A stretch of DNA of 64,000 nt from Croceivirga radicis. Lineage in GTDB: Bacteria > Bacteroidota > Bacteroidia > Flavobacteriales > Flavobacteriaceae. Position 1 is the first letter of the stretch; the number at the start of each line of letters is the position of its first letter. Both the position numbers and the translations under genes were made by a program. The stretch lies in assembly GCF_002072105.2 (NCBI RefSeq), contig NZ_MTBC01000005.1, forward strand, positions 181,358 to 245,357. The letters are read 5' to 3'. Of the stretch, positions 53,029-61,270 are shown piece by piece. The notes under the pieces are model-generated. The model did no database searches. It worked only from the letters and a program-made list of their open reading frames with translations, and had not been told where the DNA came from.

Positions 53029-53355
53029 GCCAAATCAATTTTAAGTTATCAAAAAAAGTATGTTTAAACGGCTACAATAAATATTCCAATTCTTTAATGT
53101 GGCGGATTAATTATTAAGAATTCATGAACTAACCCGTTAGGATATGACATTTTGACCAAATCAATAAAAAAGGTAAAATCTTTTTTTTGCTCCACCTTTA
53201 TTGTTCACTGAAATTTTGACAGAAAATCGTAAAAAAAATATTAAAAAAAGAGGGCTCTAAAGGTTTTTAAATTGATGTGGTATTTTATTTGTTTTACCAG
53301 TTAAGCCACAAAGGGCATACATATAAATTGAATGTTAAACTTAAATTTTTTCATT
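53029..53355. other. Gap of about 330 bases before hsp20
   Basis: No gene seen. The stretch is AT-rich with several A and T runs (for example near 53226-53250). It must hold the hsp20 promoter; TATTTTATTTG near 53281 is a poor match to TAnnTTTG. No CIRCE-like inverted repeat was found. Confidence 0.5.
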
Positions 53356-53826
53356 ATGAGCAATTTAGTTTCTTTTCCAAAAAATGGAAGTTTAGCAAAA
53401 ACAGGTCTAGACTTCCCAAGCTGGTCCAATTGGATTGACAGTTTTTTTAACACTGATCTACCTAATGTGTTTGCCTCTAATTTTAATTCTGGTATGACCT
53501 TGCCAAAGGTAAATATTAAAGAAACTGCAGATGCGTATTGGGTAGAAATGGCTGTACCTGGTTTACAAAAAACCGATTTCCAGATTGATTTGGATAACCA
53601 AGTTCTTTCTATTGCAACAGAAATGAACCAAGAAGAGCAAAATGAACAGGTAAACTATACACGTAGGGAGTTTGGTTACGCTGCTTTTAAACGTAGTTTT
53701 TCTTTACCCGAGACAATTGAAGAGGAAAATATTAATGCAACTTATGAAGCGGGTATCTTAAAAATACATTTACCTAAAAAAGAAGAGGCAAAACAAAAAC
53801 CCGCAAAGACCATAGCAATATCCTAA
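53356..53826 (+). CDS. Small heat shock protein (Hsp20/alpha-crystallin)
   Basis: A 156-residue chaperone that holds unfolded proteins. The alpha-crystallin domain covers about 50-145: LPKVNIKETADAYWVEMAVPG, then FGYAAFKRSFSLPE and the closing AGILKIHLPKKEE with its family A-x-x-x-I-L-x-I/V motif. The start MSNLVSFP at 53356 matches related proteins; an upstream ATG at 53332 would add 8 residues. A perfect terminator follows. Confidence 0.93.
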   Translation: MSNLVSFPKNGSLAKTGLDFPSWSNWIDSFFNTDLPNVFASNFNSGMTLPKVNIKETADAYWVEMAVPGLQKTDFQIDLDNQVLSIATEMNQEEQNEQVNYTRREFGYAAFKRSFSLPETIEEENINATYEAGILKIHLPKKEEAKQKPAKTIAIS

Positions 53827-53852
53827 CTTAATCTTTTCCCTATTAATCCAAG

Positions 53853-53880
53853 ATGGAGGAGTGTAGACTCCTCCATTTTA
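53853..53880 (+). terminator. Terminator after hsp20
   Basis: ATGGAGGAGT (53853-53862) and ACTCCTCCAT (53867-53876) make a perfect 10-bp stem with a 4-base loop, then TTTTAAATTTT. Confidence 0.88.
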
Positions 53881-53897
53881 AATTTTAGTTTTTGATA

Positions 53898-54125
53898 ATG
53901 CTTAGAAAATTTAAACCCGGAGAAAGGGTAATTCAAAAAGAGAAAATCAATGCAAAAGAAATGGAAGTATTGGACTATGTAGACCAAAGACTACCCATAA
54001 TTGGAAGTCCTCTTAGAAACTCTTACGTACGCTGTGTAGCTTACGATAAAGGGGAAAGAAGGGTGTATACCTTTCATCAAAATAGGCTTAGAAGGGTATA
54101 TCGTAAAAAAGCAAAGGTTAATTAG
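53898..54125 (+). CDS. Small basic hypothetical protein
   Basis: A 75-residue basic protein, probably from the ATG at 53898 (an upstream TTG adds two residues). RYVRCVAYDKG-like text (here YVRCVAYDKGERR) and an Arg/Lys-rich end RLRRVYRKK suggest nucleic-acid contact or a YodC/DUF2158-like beta fold (KFKPGERVIQKE at the start), but I am not certain. It is followed by two more small genes on the same strand. Confidence 0.5.
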   Translation: MLRKFKPGERVIQKEKINAKEMEVLDYVDQRLPIIGSPLRNSYVRCVAYDKGERRVYTFHQNRLRRVYRKKAKVN

Positions 54126-54146
54126 ATAACTAAAAACATTTTACAA

Positions 54147-54617
54147 ATGAGAATTTGGAACTATTTAGGTTTGATAAGTTGGCTATTTTTACAAAGTTGT
54201 AATGGACAAGAAACGGGAAAAGCCGAACAAACATTACAGGATTCTAAAAATGATACCGGTAATTGGCGTGTTTCTAAGGAATATGATGATTATGGTAACT
54301 TAATTAGTTATGATAGTGTGTATACTTGGGCATCTTCTCCTGAGATTACCAAAGGAAATAAGGATAGTTTACTACAACAGTTACAGCATCGCTTTTATAA
54401 GCGATATCATGGAATACCAAGTGGTGGTAACGAATTCTTAAACGAAAAGGATTCGCTTTTAATTTCTGATTTTTTTAATGACGATTTCTTTGAAAGTGAG
54501 TTTGGTAAGGAATTTATGCAATTAGATAAACTTCATGAACAGCTGTGGGATAAGCATAGGAATTTCTTTGAGAAATACGGTTTAACTATAGATAGGGATA
54601 GTACTTTAATTTTTTAA
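54147..54617 (+). CDS. Hypothetical lipoprotein
   Basis: A 156-residue lipoprotein (signal ending in FLQSC). After a YDDYGNLISYDS segment, which resembles one YD-like turn, the protein is charged and helical. No family recognised. It is 21 bases downstream of the basic protein and 2 bases upstream of the small membrane protein, so the three are likely cotranscribed. Confidence 0.55.
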   Translation: MRIWNYLGLISWLFLQSCNGQETGKAEQTLQDSKNDTGNWRVSKEYDDYGNLISYDSVYTWASSPEITKGNKDSLLQQLQHRFYKRYHGIPSGGNEFLNEKDSLLISDFFNDDFFESEFGKEFMQLDKLHEQLWDKHRNFFEKYGLTIDRDSTLIF

Positions 54618-54619
54618 CT

Positions 54620-54763
54620 ATGGGTAAGTTTGCAATTTCATTGGTGGTGACCACCGTTGTAGGTTTGCTAATAATTCATATTATAGCACAACTTTTTCTG
54701 TATAAATGGGATGCTATCAAAAATTTATTCGATAAAAAAAAGAACAAATTGAATCCTTCATAG
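54620..54763 (+). CDS. Small single-helix membrane protein (47 residues)
   Basis: A 47-residue protein starting 2 bases after the lipoprotein stop. One hydrophobic helix (about 4-27) is followed by a Lys-rich tail (KNLFDKKKNK), the positive-inside arrangement. The tight spacing and clean coding texture support it as a real gene. Confidence 0.5.
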   Translation: MGKFAISLVVTTVVGLLIIHIIAQLFLYKWDAIKNLFDKKKNKLNPS

Positions 54764-54810
54764 AACGGTTTAATTAGTCTTGCTTCAGGACTTACTATTA
54801 TAAACGTTTG

Positions 54811-54846
54811 AGCTCTATAGCGTTTAATACTATAGAGCTTAATTTT
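54811..54846. terminator. Hairpin between convergent genes
   Basis: AGCTCTATAG (54811-54820) and CTATAGAGCT (54830-54839) form a perfect 10-bp stem with a 9-base loop, followed by TAATTTTAAT. It lies between the small membrane protein gene and the convergent ATP-grasp gene. Confidence 0.65.
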
Positions 54847-54905
54847 AATATTACGTTGTAATTTGGTAGTACCAGCATTAAATTCAACAAAATAGACTTA
54901 TCACA

Positions 54906-56855
54906 TTAACTTTTTGTCAAGTTTATATGTCTTATGTTTTTTAAGACTTCTATACGTGCAATAAAAGTATCTAGTATTAGGTGGTACAATTGGTCTCCCA
55001 ATACCTGGTCTTCTACACCAAAATCAATGTTAGGGTTATCATTGACCTCAATAACGTAAACCTTGCCATCTACAAATTTTAAATCAACCCCATAAAGGCC
55101 GTCCCCAATTAAGGATGCTGCCTTAAGTGCCGTATTTACTACTTGTTTTGGCACTTGGTCTATGGATAGGGTTTCATGATTTCCAGATTTATCGGTATCA
55201 TCACTATTCCAATTATAGATTTGCCAATGATCTTTGGTCATATAATATTTGCAGGCAAAAATGGCTTTGTTGTCCAATATACCAATACGCCAATCAAATT
55301 CTGAATACAAGAATTCTTGGGCAATTACCATATCTGTTTTTTTGAACAAAGCTTTTAACTCTTCTTTGGCTTCAATTTTATTGTTTACTTTTTTAACGCC
55401 CAAAGAAAAGGCACTATCTGGTTGTTTTAATACGGCAGGGTAGTTAATGGTCTCTAGCACCTTATCATTAAACATGTTCTTGGTCAATGCCTCTGTGTTG
55501 GGTGTTCTAATCTTATTCTTTTTAAACAATTCGTGCTGGTAAATTTTATTGGAACACCTAAGAATAGACCAGGGGTCGTCTATCACCACTAAACCTTCGG
55601 CAAAGGCCAATCTAGCCAATTCATAAGTGTAGTGGTTCACGTTGGTGGTTTCACGGATAAACAACCCATCAAACTCATTTATTTTATTCGCATCAGCTTT
55701 ACTAATGAATTCCACATAAACCCCTTTTTTGTTGGCTATTTTTTGAAACTTGTCCAACGCTTCTTTATTAGAGGGTGGATTTTCTTCGTAAGGGTTAATT
55801 AGTACCGCAAGGTCATAACTATAATTGTTCAGTTTTGGTAGATTATATCTTTTTTTATTGAAATGTTTTTGGGCAGCGCTATACATAAAGTCCAATTGGG
55901 TATCCTTAAAACCCTTAAAGCTCAACGCTTTTATATTTTTAATAATCCACTTATCACTCTTTACAAAGTTTACCGTAAACAAAGGAACCTCAAAAACCTG
56001 ATATAAACTTGCCGCCAGACTTTTATACTTACTTAATGGAGTTTGCCCAAAATAGATATCCAACTGTAAATTAGATTCGGTCTCTTTTTGAAGGGTGCGA
56101 TTAATTTGATCATTAAGTTCATATGAAAGTGATTGTACCACATTGGCAATTTGTACATCTTTAATAGTAGAAGTGCTGGGTATGGCACGCTGCCCGCGAG
56201 CCGAGGCCAATAAGGAAACGTAGTACCCGTAACTCTGATATTTGTAAGAACTACAGAGGTTAAAAACACGATAATTGGCGTTGTTCTGGTAAGTTGGGTT
56301 GTTAATATAATCTTTAACAGAAACTACCGTAGCTTTAATATCCATAGCTTTCCAAGCATAGGGTTGGTCTATGATAATAAGGTTTTTGTTTTCTTTTTCC
56401 ATGATAGTATGGCCAATAGGTAATCCCATTTTTATGGCATCTATACTGTTTTTATAGTATGCCTTAAGGGTTTTTATTTTTTTAAAGCCTTTTTGGTAAT
56501 ACCAGTTTAATAGTTTGGTATTGTCTGCACTAGCTTCTAAAGTAATACTGTGGAAGTTATGGGTACTAGCAAAGGTTTTAATATAGGCTAAAAGCTCGCT
56601 ACCAATACCGCTATTTTGGTATTCTTTAGCTACACCTATGGAATATATACGAAGCATATGCTTATACTTAAATAGGGTAGCTGCCGCAACTTTGTTGCTA
56701 GAATCCTCTGCTAGGATTACCTCTTGAAAGGGACTGGTTAAGCTTTTCTTAATACTATTTTTAGCTGTTTGTTGATAGATAGGAAAGGCAGCTGTTTCTA
56801 GTTGAAGTAGAAAGTCTAAATCGTCTACGGTTGCCTTTCTAAAGTGTATATTCAT
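54906..56855 (-). CDS. GNAT-RLAN-ATP-grasp fusion protein
   Basis: A 649-residue three-domain enzyme. Residues 1-150 are a GNAT acetyltransferase (GVAKEYQNSGIGSELL holds the acetyl-CoA loop). About 160-340 resembles the RLAN domain that precedes certain RimK-like ATP-grasps. About 370-640 is an ATP-grasp fold: LKQPDSAFSLGVKKV, and GVDLKFVDGKVYVIEVNDNPN with the metal-binding Glu and Asn near the end. The family joins an amino acid or amine to a carboxylate using ATP and probably acetylates substrate or product; the real product is unknown. Monocistronic. Confidence 0.82.
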   Translation of the reverse strand: MNIHFRKATVDDLDFLLQLETAAFPIYQQTAKNSIKKSLTSPFQEVILAEDSSNKVAAATLFKYKHMLRIYSIGVAKEYQNSGIGSELLAYIKTFASTHNFHSITLEASADNTKLLNWYYQKGFKKIKTLKAYYKNSIDAIKMGLPIGHTIMEKENKNLIIIDQPYAWKAMDIKATVVSVKDYINNPTYQNNANYRVFNLCSSYKYQSYGYYVSLLASARGQRAIPSTSTIKDVQIANVVQSLSYELNDQINRTLQKETESNLQLDIYFGQTPLSKYKSLAASLYQVFEVPLFTVNFVKSDKWIIKNIKALSFKGFKDTQLDFMYSAAQKHFNKKRYNLPKLNNYSYDLAVLINPYEENPPSNKEALDKFQKIANKKGVYVEFISKADANKINEFDGLFIRETTNVNHYTYELARLAFAEGLVVIDDPWSILRCSNKIYQHELFKKNKIRTPNTEALTKNMFNDKVLETINYPAVLKQPDSAFSLGVKKVNNKIEAKEELKALFKKTDMVIAQEFLYSEFDWRIGILDNKAIFACKYYMTKDHWQIYNWNSDDTDKSGNHETLSIDQVPKQVVNTALKAASLIGDGLYGVDLKFVDGKVYVIEVNDNPNIDFGVEDQVLGDQLYHLILDTFIARIEVLKNIRHINLTKS

Positions 56856-57062
56856 TTAATCTGTTACCTGTTGTAAATTAGTGTTTTAAGGTTTGTTTTT
56901 TTTACTTCAAAACACCTTTGTTATTTGCTGCAATAATACAGTTTTAGTACACACAAAATTGAATTCTTTTCATAAAAATATAGTGAAAATTATAGGGTAA
57001 GATGCGGCTAAAATATGTTGTGTACAGTGAAGTAGAAAAGTGATACAAAATGAAAACAGCTT

Positions 57063-57443
57063 TTAATTGTGTAATCGCCAAGGTGGATTAATTCTATTTT
57101 CACCGGCATGGAAAAGTATGAGTTGATTGCCGTCTAAATCTTTAAGGCGAGCTTCCCTCCATAGCCACTTCTGGTCTATTGGTTCTTGCTCAAATTCTAT
57201 CCCATTTTGTTTACAATTGGTAACGTGTTGGTCTAAATGTTCGCATTCAAAATACACATAAATTCCATTACCATTTGGTAGCTGTTCAACCAAATGGATA
57301 GAAAATGTAGCATCTCCTGTTGGGCATAGGAATCGTGCATAATGCGGCAAAGCTTCTACGATTAAGGTTAAACCAAGTTTTTGATAAAATGGTATGGCCC
57401 TTGCAACATTTAAAGAGGGTACGGTTATTTGGTTTAGATTCAT
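57063..57443 (-). CDS. VOC family (glyoxalase/bleomycin resistance) protein
   Basis: A 126-residue single VOC domain of two beta-alpha-beta-beta-beta units. It starts with ITVPSLNVARAIPFYQKLG and closes with WLWREARLKDLDGNQLILF, with the last-strand Glu/Asp and His-like metal positions only partly evident. Function cannot be told from sequence. No nearby gene suggests a pathway. Confidence 0.88.
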   Translation of the reverse strand: MNLNQITVPSLNVARAIPFYQKLGLTLIVEALPHYARFLCPTGDATFSIHLVEQLPNGNGIYVYFECEHLDQHVTNCKQNGIEFEQEPIDQKWLWREARLKDLDGNQLILFHAGENRINPPWRLHN

Positions 57444-57572
57444 AGTAAATGGTGTACTTAATTGGATAGAATAGCAAGTTAATCTACCTTACAGTTCCTG
57501 ACCAAATGCTGTTCTAGATTTATAGGGAGAATGAAATGGATTTATCTCAGTTCTTTGTTATGTGCTGGCTTT

Positions 57573-58454
57573 TTAAGCGCTTATTTCAATGTCTAATTGT
57601 CTATTTAGTATTCCTTTACCCCCTGCCATTAAATCCTTTATTTCTCCATTATCGATTCGCAAATTTACTATAATCAAGCTCGGTGAAGGCTCTTTCATAT
57701 ACTTACCTTGTTGAATATGGAAGGAGCTTTTTTTTAATTTTAAAATATCGAATAAGTAGCAACCTAATGGTCCAGCAGCCATTCCAGTTCCTGACTCTTC
57801 TAAAATTCCATAACGAGGACCAAACATTCTTGAAGTAGCGTCATGCTCTGTCTTAGTAGAAAACACATAGTAGCCGATTAAATCGAATTCATCACTAATT
57901 TTGGTTATCAAGTCAAAATCAGGAATTATGTTCTTTAAAATTTCATTGCTTTTAACAGGAACGAGTATGAATGAATTTCCTGTGTTTACTAATTGAATTG
58001 GAGCATTTGGCATAAGGTCAGTTTTTTTTAATCCCAATGATTTTAGAATTAGGGTTTCTTTCTGGTCAACATTAACATATTTTGGAGCCAATTGTTCCAT
58101 AAAAGCTAAATCCCCAATTATTTCTATTTTTCGTTTTCCGTCTATGGTTTCTTTTGATGAACTATTATTTTGCAGCACACCTATTTGTTTTAAATATGAA
58201 AATGTTGCTACTGTGGCGTGACCACAATGTGCTATTTGTTTATTTGGCGTGAAGAAATCTAACTTAAAATCCTCAGTTTTGGATTTTGAAACAAAAGCGG
58301 TTTCTGATAAACCTACTTTTTTCGAAATCTCAAGTTTATTTTTATCAGATAATTCATCTGCGTTTAAAACTACACCTGCTGGATTACCACCTTTACCGTT
58401 TTCTGCAAAAGCGTTAAGAATTTGTACGTTAATTATTTTTTTTGAACTGTCCAT
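57573..58454 (-). CDS. PhzF family isomerase
   Basis: A 293-residue PhzF/trans-2,3-dihydro-3-hydroxyanthranilate isomerase-like protein. NAFAENGKGGNPAGVVL at the start, SETAFV, FFTPNKQIAHCGHATVAT and the closing GTGMAAGPLGCYL are family motifs; the catalytic Glu of family members would be the E in LSETAFV. Phenazine genes are not present, so it is a generic family member. Confidence 0.92.
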   Translation of the reverse strand: MDSSKKIINVQILNAFAENGKGGNPAGVVLNADELSDKNKLEISKKVGLSETAFVSKSKTEDFKLDFFTPNKQIAHCGHATVATFSYLKQIGVLQNNSSSKETIDGKRKIEIIGDLAFMEQLAPKYVNVDQKETLILKSLGLKKTDLMPNAPIQLVNTGNSFILVPVKSNEILKNIIPDFDLITKISDEFDLIGYYVFSTKTEHDATSRMFGPRYGILEESGTGMAAGPLGCYLFDILKLKKSSFHIQQGKYMKEPSPSLIIVNLRIDNGEIKDLMAGGKGILNRQLDIEISA

Positions 58455-58516
58455 TTATATTTTATTATAAGTTATATAGGATGGACGTTATTAGTTAGAA
58501 AAAGACGTAGTAAATT

Positions 58517-58560
58517 TTAATTATTTTCAAAATCTATTAGCTTACCTGTACTATCCGATT
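58517..58560 (-). pseudogene. Out-of-frame tail of the ECF sigma factor
   Basis: Directly after the sigma-factor stop, another frame reads PNVESDSTGKLIDFENN to TAA at 58517-58519. This wording (xVExDxxGxLIDF) is how SigZ-like sigma factors end. One extra T in the run at about 58573-58576 would join it to the gene. It is therefore likely part of the same gene, cut off by a one-base loss or a sequence error. Confidence 0.55.
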
Positions 58561-59070
58561 CTACATTTGGTAAACCAAAATGTTCTCCTTTAATACTTCT
58601 CTGGCTTTTTGAACTCTTGACTTTGCACCAGAATATGACAATTTTAAATGTTCGGACAGTTCTTTTTGTGAGAAGTTTTTAAAAGAGGTTAAGATAATAG
58701 CCTCTTTATGGTCTGCAGAAAGTTCTTTGATTTTCTGATTGATACAATTAGTAAGATTTGAATAATTGAAATTTTCCTCTACGGTCAAAGGGATATCTAA
58801 TTCATCTATTAAAACATTCTTATTTTTGGCTTTGCGTAAATAGTCAATAATTGTATTTCTTGTAATTTGGTAAACCCAGGATGTAAGTTTTGAGGTGTGT
58901 TTTAATTGATGAATTTTAGTTTGAATTTTTAAAAAAACCTCTTGATGAATATCTTTTGACGTTTGTTCATCTTTTATTTTTCCCAAAATGAACTTATAAA
59001 GTTCTTCATTTAAGTCAATCCAAATAGTATTAATTTCAGTTTTCACAATTTCAGTTTTTTCTGCTTGCAC
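58561..59070 (-). CDS. ECF-type RNA polymerase sigma factor (SigZ-like)
   Basis: A 169-residue sigma-70 factor. Region 2 (about 15-85) has KDIHQEVFLKIQTKIHQL and WVYQITRNTIIDYLRK; region 4 (about 115-165) has LSADHKEAIILTSFKNFSQKELSEHL and YSGAKSRVQKAREVLKE. It starts with GTG at 59070 or a second GTG at 59046; the start abuts an inverted-repeat arm. The C-terminus ends in ENILVYQM, but the expected tail is in another frame. An anti-sigma gene is not adjacent. Confidence 0.85.
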   Translation of the reverse strand: MQAEKTEIVKTEINTIWIDLNEELYKFILGKIKDEQTSKDIHQEVFLKIQTKIHQLKHTSKLTSWVYQITRNTIIDYLRKAKNKNVLIDELDIPLTVEENFNYSNLTNCINQKIKELSADHKEAIILTSFKNFSQKELSEHLKLSYSGAKSRVQKAREVLKENILVYQM

Positions 59071-59197
59071 TTAACGGTCTTGTATATGAAAAATAGCGGG
59101 TTTTATTCACTAACTTTTCGGATTATAATAGACTTTTAATTTATTAATTTTCTTTTGTTTAAGCAGTTAAACCGCTATTTTTTATAAACGTTGTTAC
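59071..59197. repeat. Inverted-repeat (attC-like) site between sigma and DoxX genes
   Basis: The left arm TTAACGGTCTTGTATATG (59071) continues into AAAAATAGCGGGTTT and pairs with the right arm AAACCGCTATTTTTTATAAA then CGTTGTTAC (to 59197). It lies between the sigma start (59070) and the DoxX-like stop (59207). Confidence 0.7.
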
Positions 59198-59206
59198 ACA
59201 CAGTAT

Positions 59207-59560
59207 TTATTTCAAAATCTTGTTCATATAAATGTTGGATATTATTAGAATTCCCATAAGGATTACAAGTAAAAACGTAATAAAGATAGAATCCTTATGT
59301 TTGATATGTGCGATTAAAGCCGTTATTAAAAATAATCCTACACCTGCATATGCCCATTCTTTTAGCTGCAAAGAAGCAAATGGTAGTAGTAATACTATTG
59401 CAGCTAAAAATTTTAAAATAGCTAATTCTATCCTGAAAAAATCAGGAAACCCTAAGGCTTTAATTCCTTGAATTGTACTTTTACTGAATACATAACTATA
59501 AGAACTTAAGAAGAGAAAAACTGATATAATTAGTGTTGAAGACCAATAAATTGCTTTCAT
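59207..59560 (-). CDS. DoxX-like family membrane protein
   Basis: A 117-residue membrane protein with four helices (about 5-25, 43-64, 69-87 and 93-112). KALGFPDFFRIELAILKFLAA and WAYAGVGLFLITALIAH match the DoxX-like family of small quinone-linked or redox-related proteins. It begins 1 base after the SDR stop, so it is translationally coupled to it, and the pair sits behind tetR. Confidence 0.85.
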   Translation of the reverse strand: MKAIYWSSTLIISVFLFLSSYSYVFSKSTIQGIKALGFPDFFRIELAILKFLAAIVLLLPFASLQLKEWAYAGVGLFLITALIAHIKHKDSIFITFLLVILMGILIISNIYMNKILK

Positions 59561-59561
59561 T

Positions 59562-60422
59562 CTATAAAAAACTATCAGTAATTTGTTTTACCAATTTAGT
59601 GCCATCTGGGTCTGCTTTTGTTTTTAGCTCACAAAAATCTTCTGCCCATTTTGAAGTTCGGATTCTTAAAGGTGGATTTTCATTTTCAGTTATATCTAAA
59701 ATTACTTCAGCTACTTCTAGACCTGTTTGGTACACTTGTTCTTTACTTTCTGTAGCTCTGTTTTGGTTTCCAGCCATATATCTTTCGAATATTGGTAAGT
59801 ATTCACCAGTTGCAAATTGTCCTTCAACAGCCGTTTTTTCAATAGCGGAAGTCATAAATTCGGTAGCTATTCCACCTGGTTCAACACAGGTAATTTTAAT
59901 ATTAAAGGCATCACTAACATAGGTTGCAAGTCCTTCCATAAAACCTTCAACGGCAAATTTAGCACCGCAATATAATTCGTTAAACGGTTGTCCAACTAAA
60001 CCACCAACTGAGGTAATACTTATTATTTGACCAGATTTTTGTTTTCTCATATAAGGAAGTACGGCTTGTGTGCAAAATACAACTCCATGATAATTTACGT
60101 CTGTAACCCATCTAATTTCTTGCTCAGTAGCCTGCTCAGTTGTTTTCGCAAAACCAGCTCCTGCGTTATTCACTAATACATCTATTTTCCCATCTTTCTC
60201 TATAATAGTTTTTACGGCTAATTCTATTGAATCTATTTTAGTTACATCTAAAGGAAGTATTTCTATATTCAGATTTTCTTCCTTAATTTTCTGTTTAAGT
60301 AGTTCCGATTTTTTGAGATTTCGCATTGTAGCGTAAACTTTGTAGTTGTTTTTAGCGAAAAGAATAGCACTTTCAAATCCTACGCCTGTTGATGTTCCTG
60401 TGATTAATACATTTTTAGTCAT
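59562..60422 (-). CDS. Short-chain dehydrogenase/reductase (SDR)
   Basis: A 286-residue classical SDR. The cofactor motif is TGTSTGVGFE (TGxxxGxG), NNAG is present (LVNNAGAGFA), the catalytic Ser lies in SITSVGG and YxxxK in YCGAKFAVEG, with Tyr about 152 and Lys about 156. The substrate is unknown. The gap to tetR has a TetR-like operator over the probable promoter, so the SDR-DoxX pair is likely controlled by the TetR protein. Confidence 0.92.
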   Translation of the reverse strand: MTKNVLITGTSTGVGFESAILFAKNNYKVYATMRNLKKSELLKQKIKEENLNIEILPLDVTKIDSIELAVKTIIEKDGKIDVLVNNAGAGFAKTTEQATEQEIRWVTDVNYHGVVFCTQAVLPYMRKQKSGQIISITSVGGLVGQPFNELYCGAKFAVEGFMEGLATYVSDAFNIKITCVEPGGIATEFMTSAIEKTAVEGQFATGEYLPIFERYMAGNQNRATESKEQVYQTGLEVAEVILDITENENPPLRIRTSKWAEDFCELKTKADPDGTKLVKQITDSFL

Positions 60423-60435
60423 AATTGCAATTTTA

Positions 60436-60455
60436 TGGAACGAACGTTCATTCCA
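60436..60455. promoter_or_regulatory. Predicted TetR operator before the SDR gene
   Basis: TGGAACGAACGTTCATTCCA is an 18-of-20 palindrome, 14 to 33 bases upstream of the SDR start. It has the GGAA...TTCC outer halves also found before tetR. Confidence 0.55.
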
Positions 60456-60473
60456 AATTATTGATAAATTTTT

Positions 60474-61031
60474 TTATTCTTTGATGGCATCCCAAACCAT
60501 TGTTACTTGATTTTTAAGGGATGCTTGTTTTTTCTCTGTTTGTGTTTGATTAAAATACCATCTTAAATAGGATAAAATAGCTCCACCTATAAACATTAAA
60601 ATTTCTTCAATATCAATGTCTTTGATAATGCGTTGTTGCTTTCCCAACACTAAAAGTTCAAAAACAGGAGTAATAGATTTTCGACCTTCTTCTTTGCTAT
60701 TTTCTGTTATAATAGGAGAAGCTTGTAGCTGCTCCATAAATCGGAAATAGCTAGGATTGTTAATAAAGAAAGTTACAGCAATAGTAAAATAGTTTTCAAA
60801 TTGAGTATTGATGGGTTTATCCGATTCAAAATTCTCAAAGAGTAATTTTTCTTTTTTTTTTATATCTGTGTAAATTTCATTGATTAAGGCTTCTTTATTT
60901 GGGAAATAGTTATAAATAGTTCCCATTCCAGTTTTTGCAGCTTTTCCAATAGCAGACATTGGAGTATTATGAACTCCTTTTTCTACTAGTAGTTCGAGTG
61001 CAGAAGATAATATGGTTTGTTTCTTATTCAC
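60474..61031 (-). CDS. TetR family transcriptional regulator
   Basis: A 185-residue regulator. The N-terminal helix-turn-helix (about 1-48) has ILSSALELLVEKGVHNTPMSAIGKAAKTGMGTIYNYFPNKEAL, the normal TetR order with YNYFPNKE. The C-terminal ligand domain is family-specific. The start codon is GTG. It lies 51 bases ahead of the SDR gene and probably controls itself and the SDR-DoxX genes. Confidence 0.92.
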   Translation of the reverse strand: MNKKQTILSSALELLVEKGVHNTPMSAIGKAAKTGMGTIYNYFPNKEALINEIYTDIKKKEKLLFENFESDKPINTQFENYFTIAVTFFINNPSYFRFMEQLQASPIITENSKEEGRKSITPVFELLVLGKQQRIIKDIDIEEILMFIGGAILSYLRWYFNQTQTEKKQASLKNQVTMVWDAIKE

Positions 61032-61049
61032 TTTGCAAATATATAATAA

Positions 61050-61067
61050 TTGGAATGATTATTCCAA
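61050..61067. promoter_or_regulatory. Predicted TetR self-operator
   Basis: TTGGAATGATTATTCCAA is a 16-of-18 palindrome 18 to 35 bases before the tetR start, with the same GGAA/TTCC outer halves as the site at 60436 but a shorter centre. Confidence 0.45.
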
Positions 61068-61110
61068 TTTTAGTAATTTTTTCGGAACTGCTGGTGATTT
61101 TATATTGTGG

Positions 61111-61262
61111 GTAACGGTTCAGGTATGAACAGTACGGGAACGAACTAGCGTTTACTTTCCACTAGGCACATAGCAAAATCTTATTAGATTTGCGAACTTG
61201 AAAAAATACGCAAACCATTTGTTTAAGCACAAAGTCTGTATTGTTTATAGGTTTTGTTGTAA
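61111..61262. repeat. Inverted-repeat (attC-like) site behind a lipoprotein gene
   Basis: The left arm GTAACGGTTCAGGTATGAAC (61111-61130, continuing AGTAC) pairs with the right arm GTATTGTTTATAGGTTTTG then TTGTAA (61238-61262). It lies between tetR (starts 61031) and the stop at 61271. Confidence 0.6.
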
Positions 61263-61270
61263 AATGTTTT

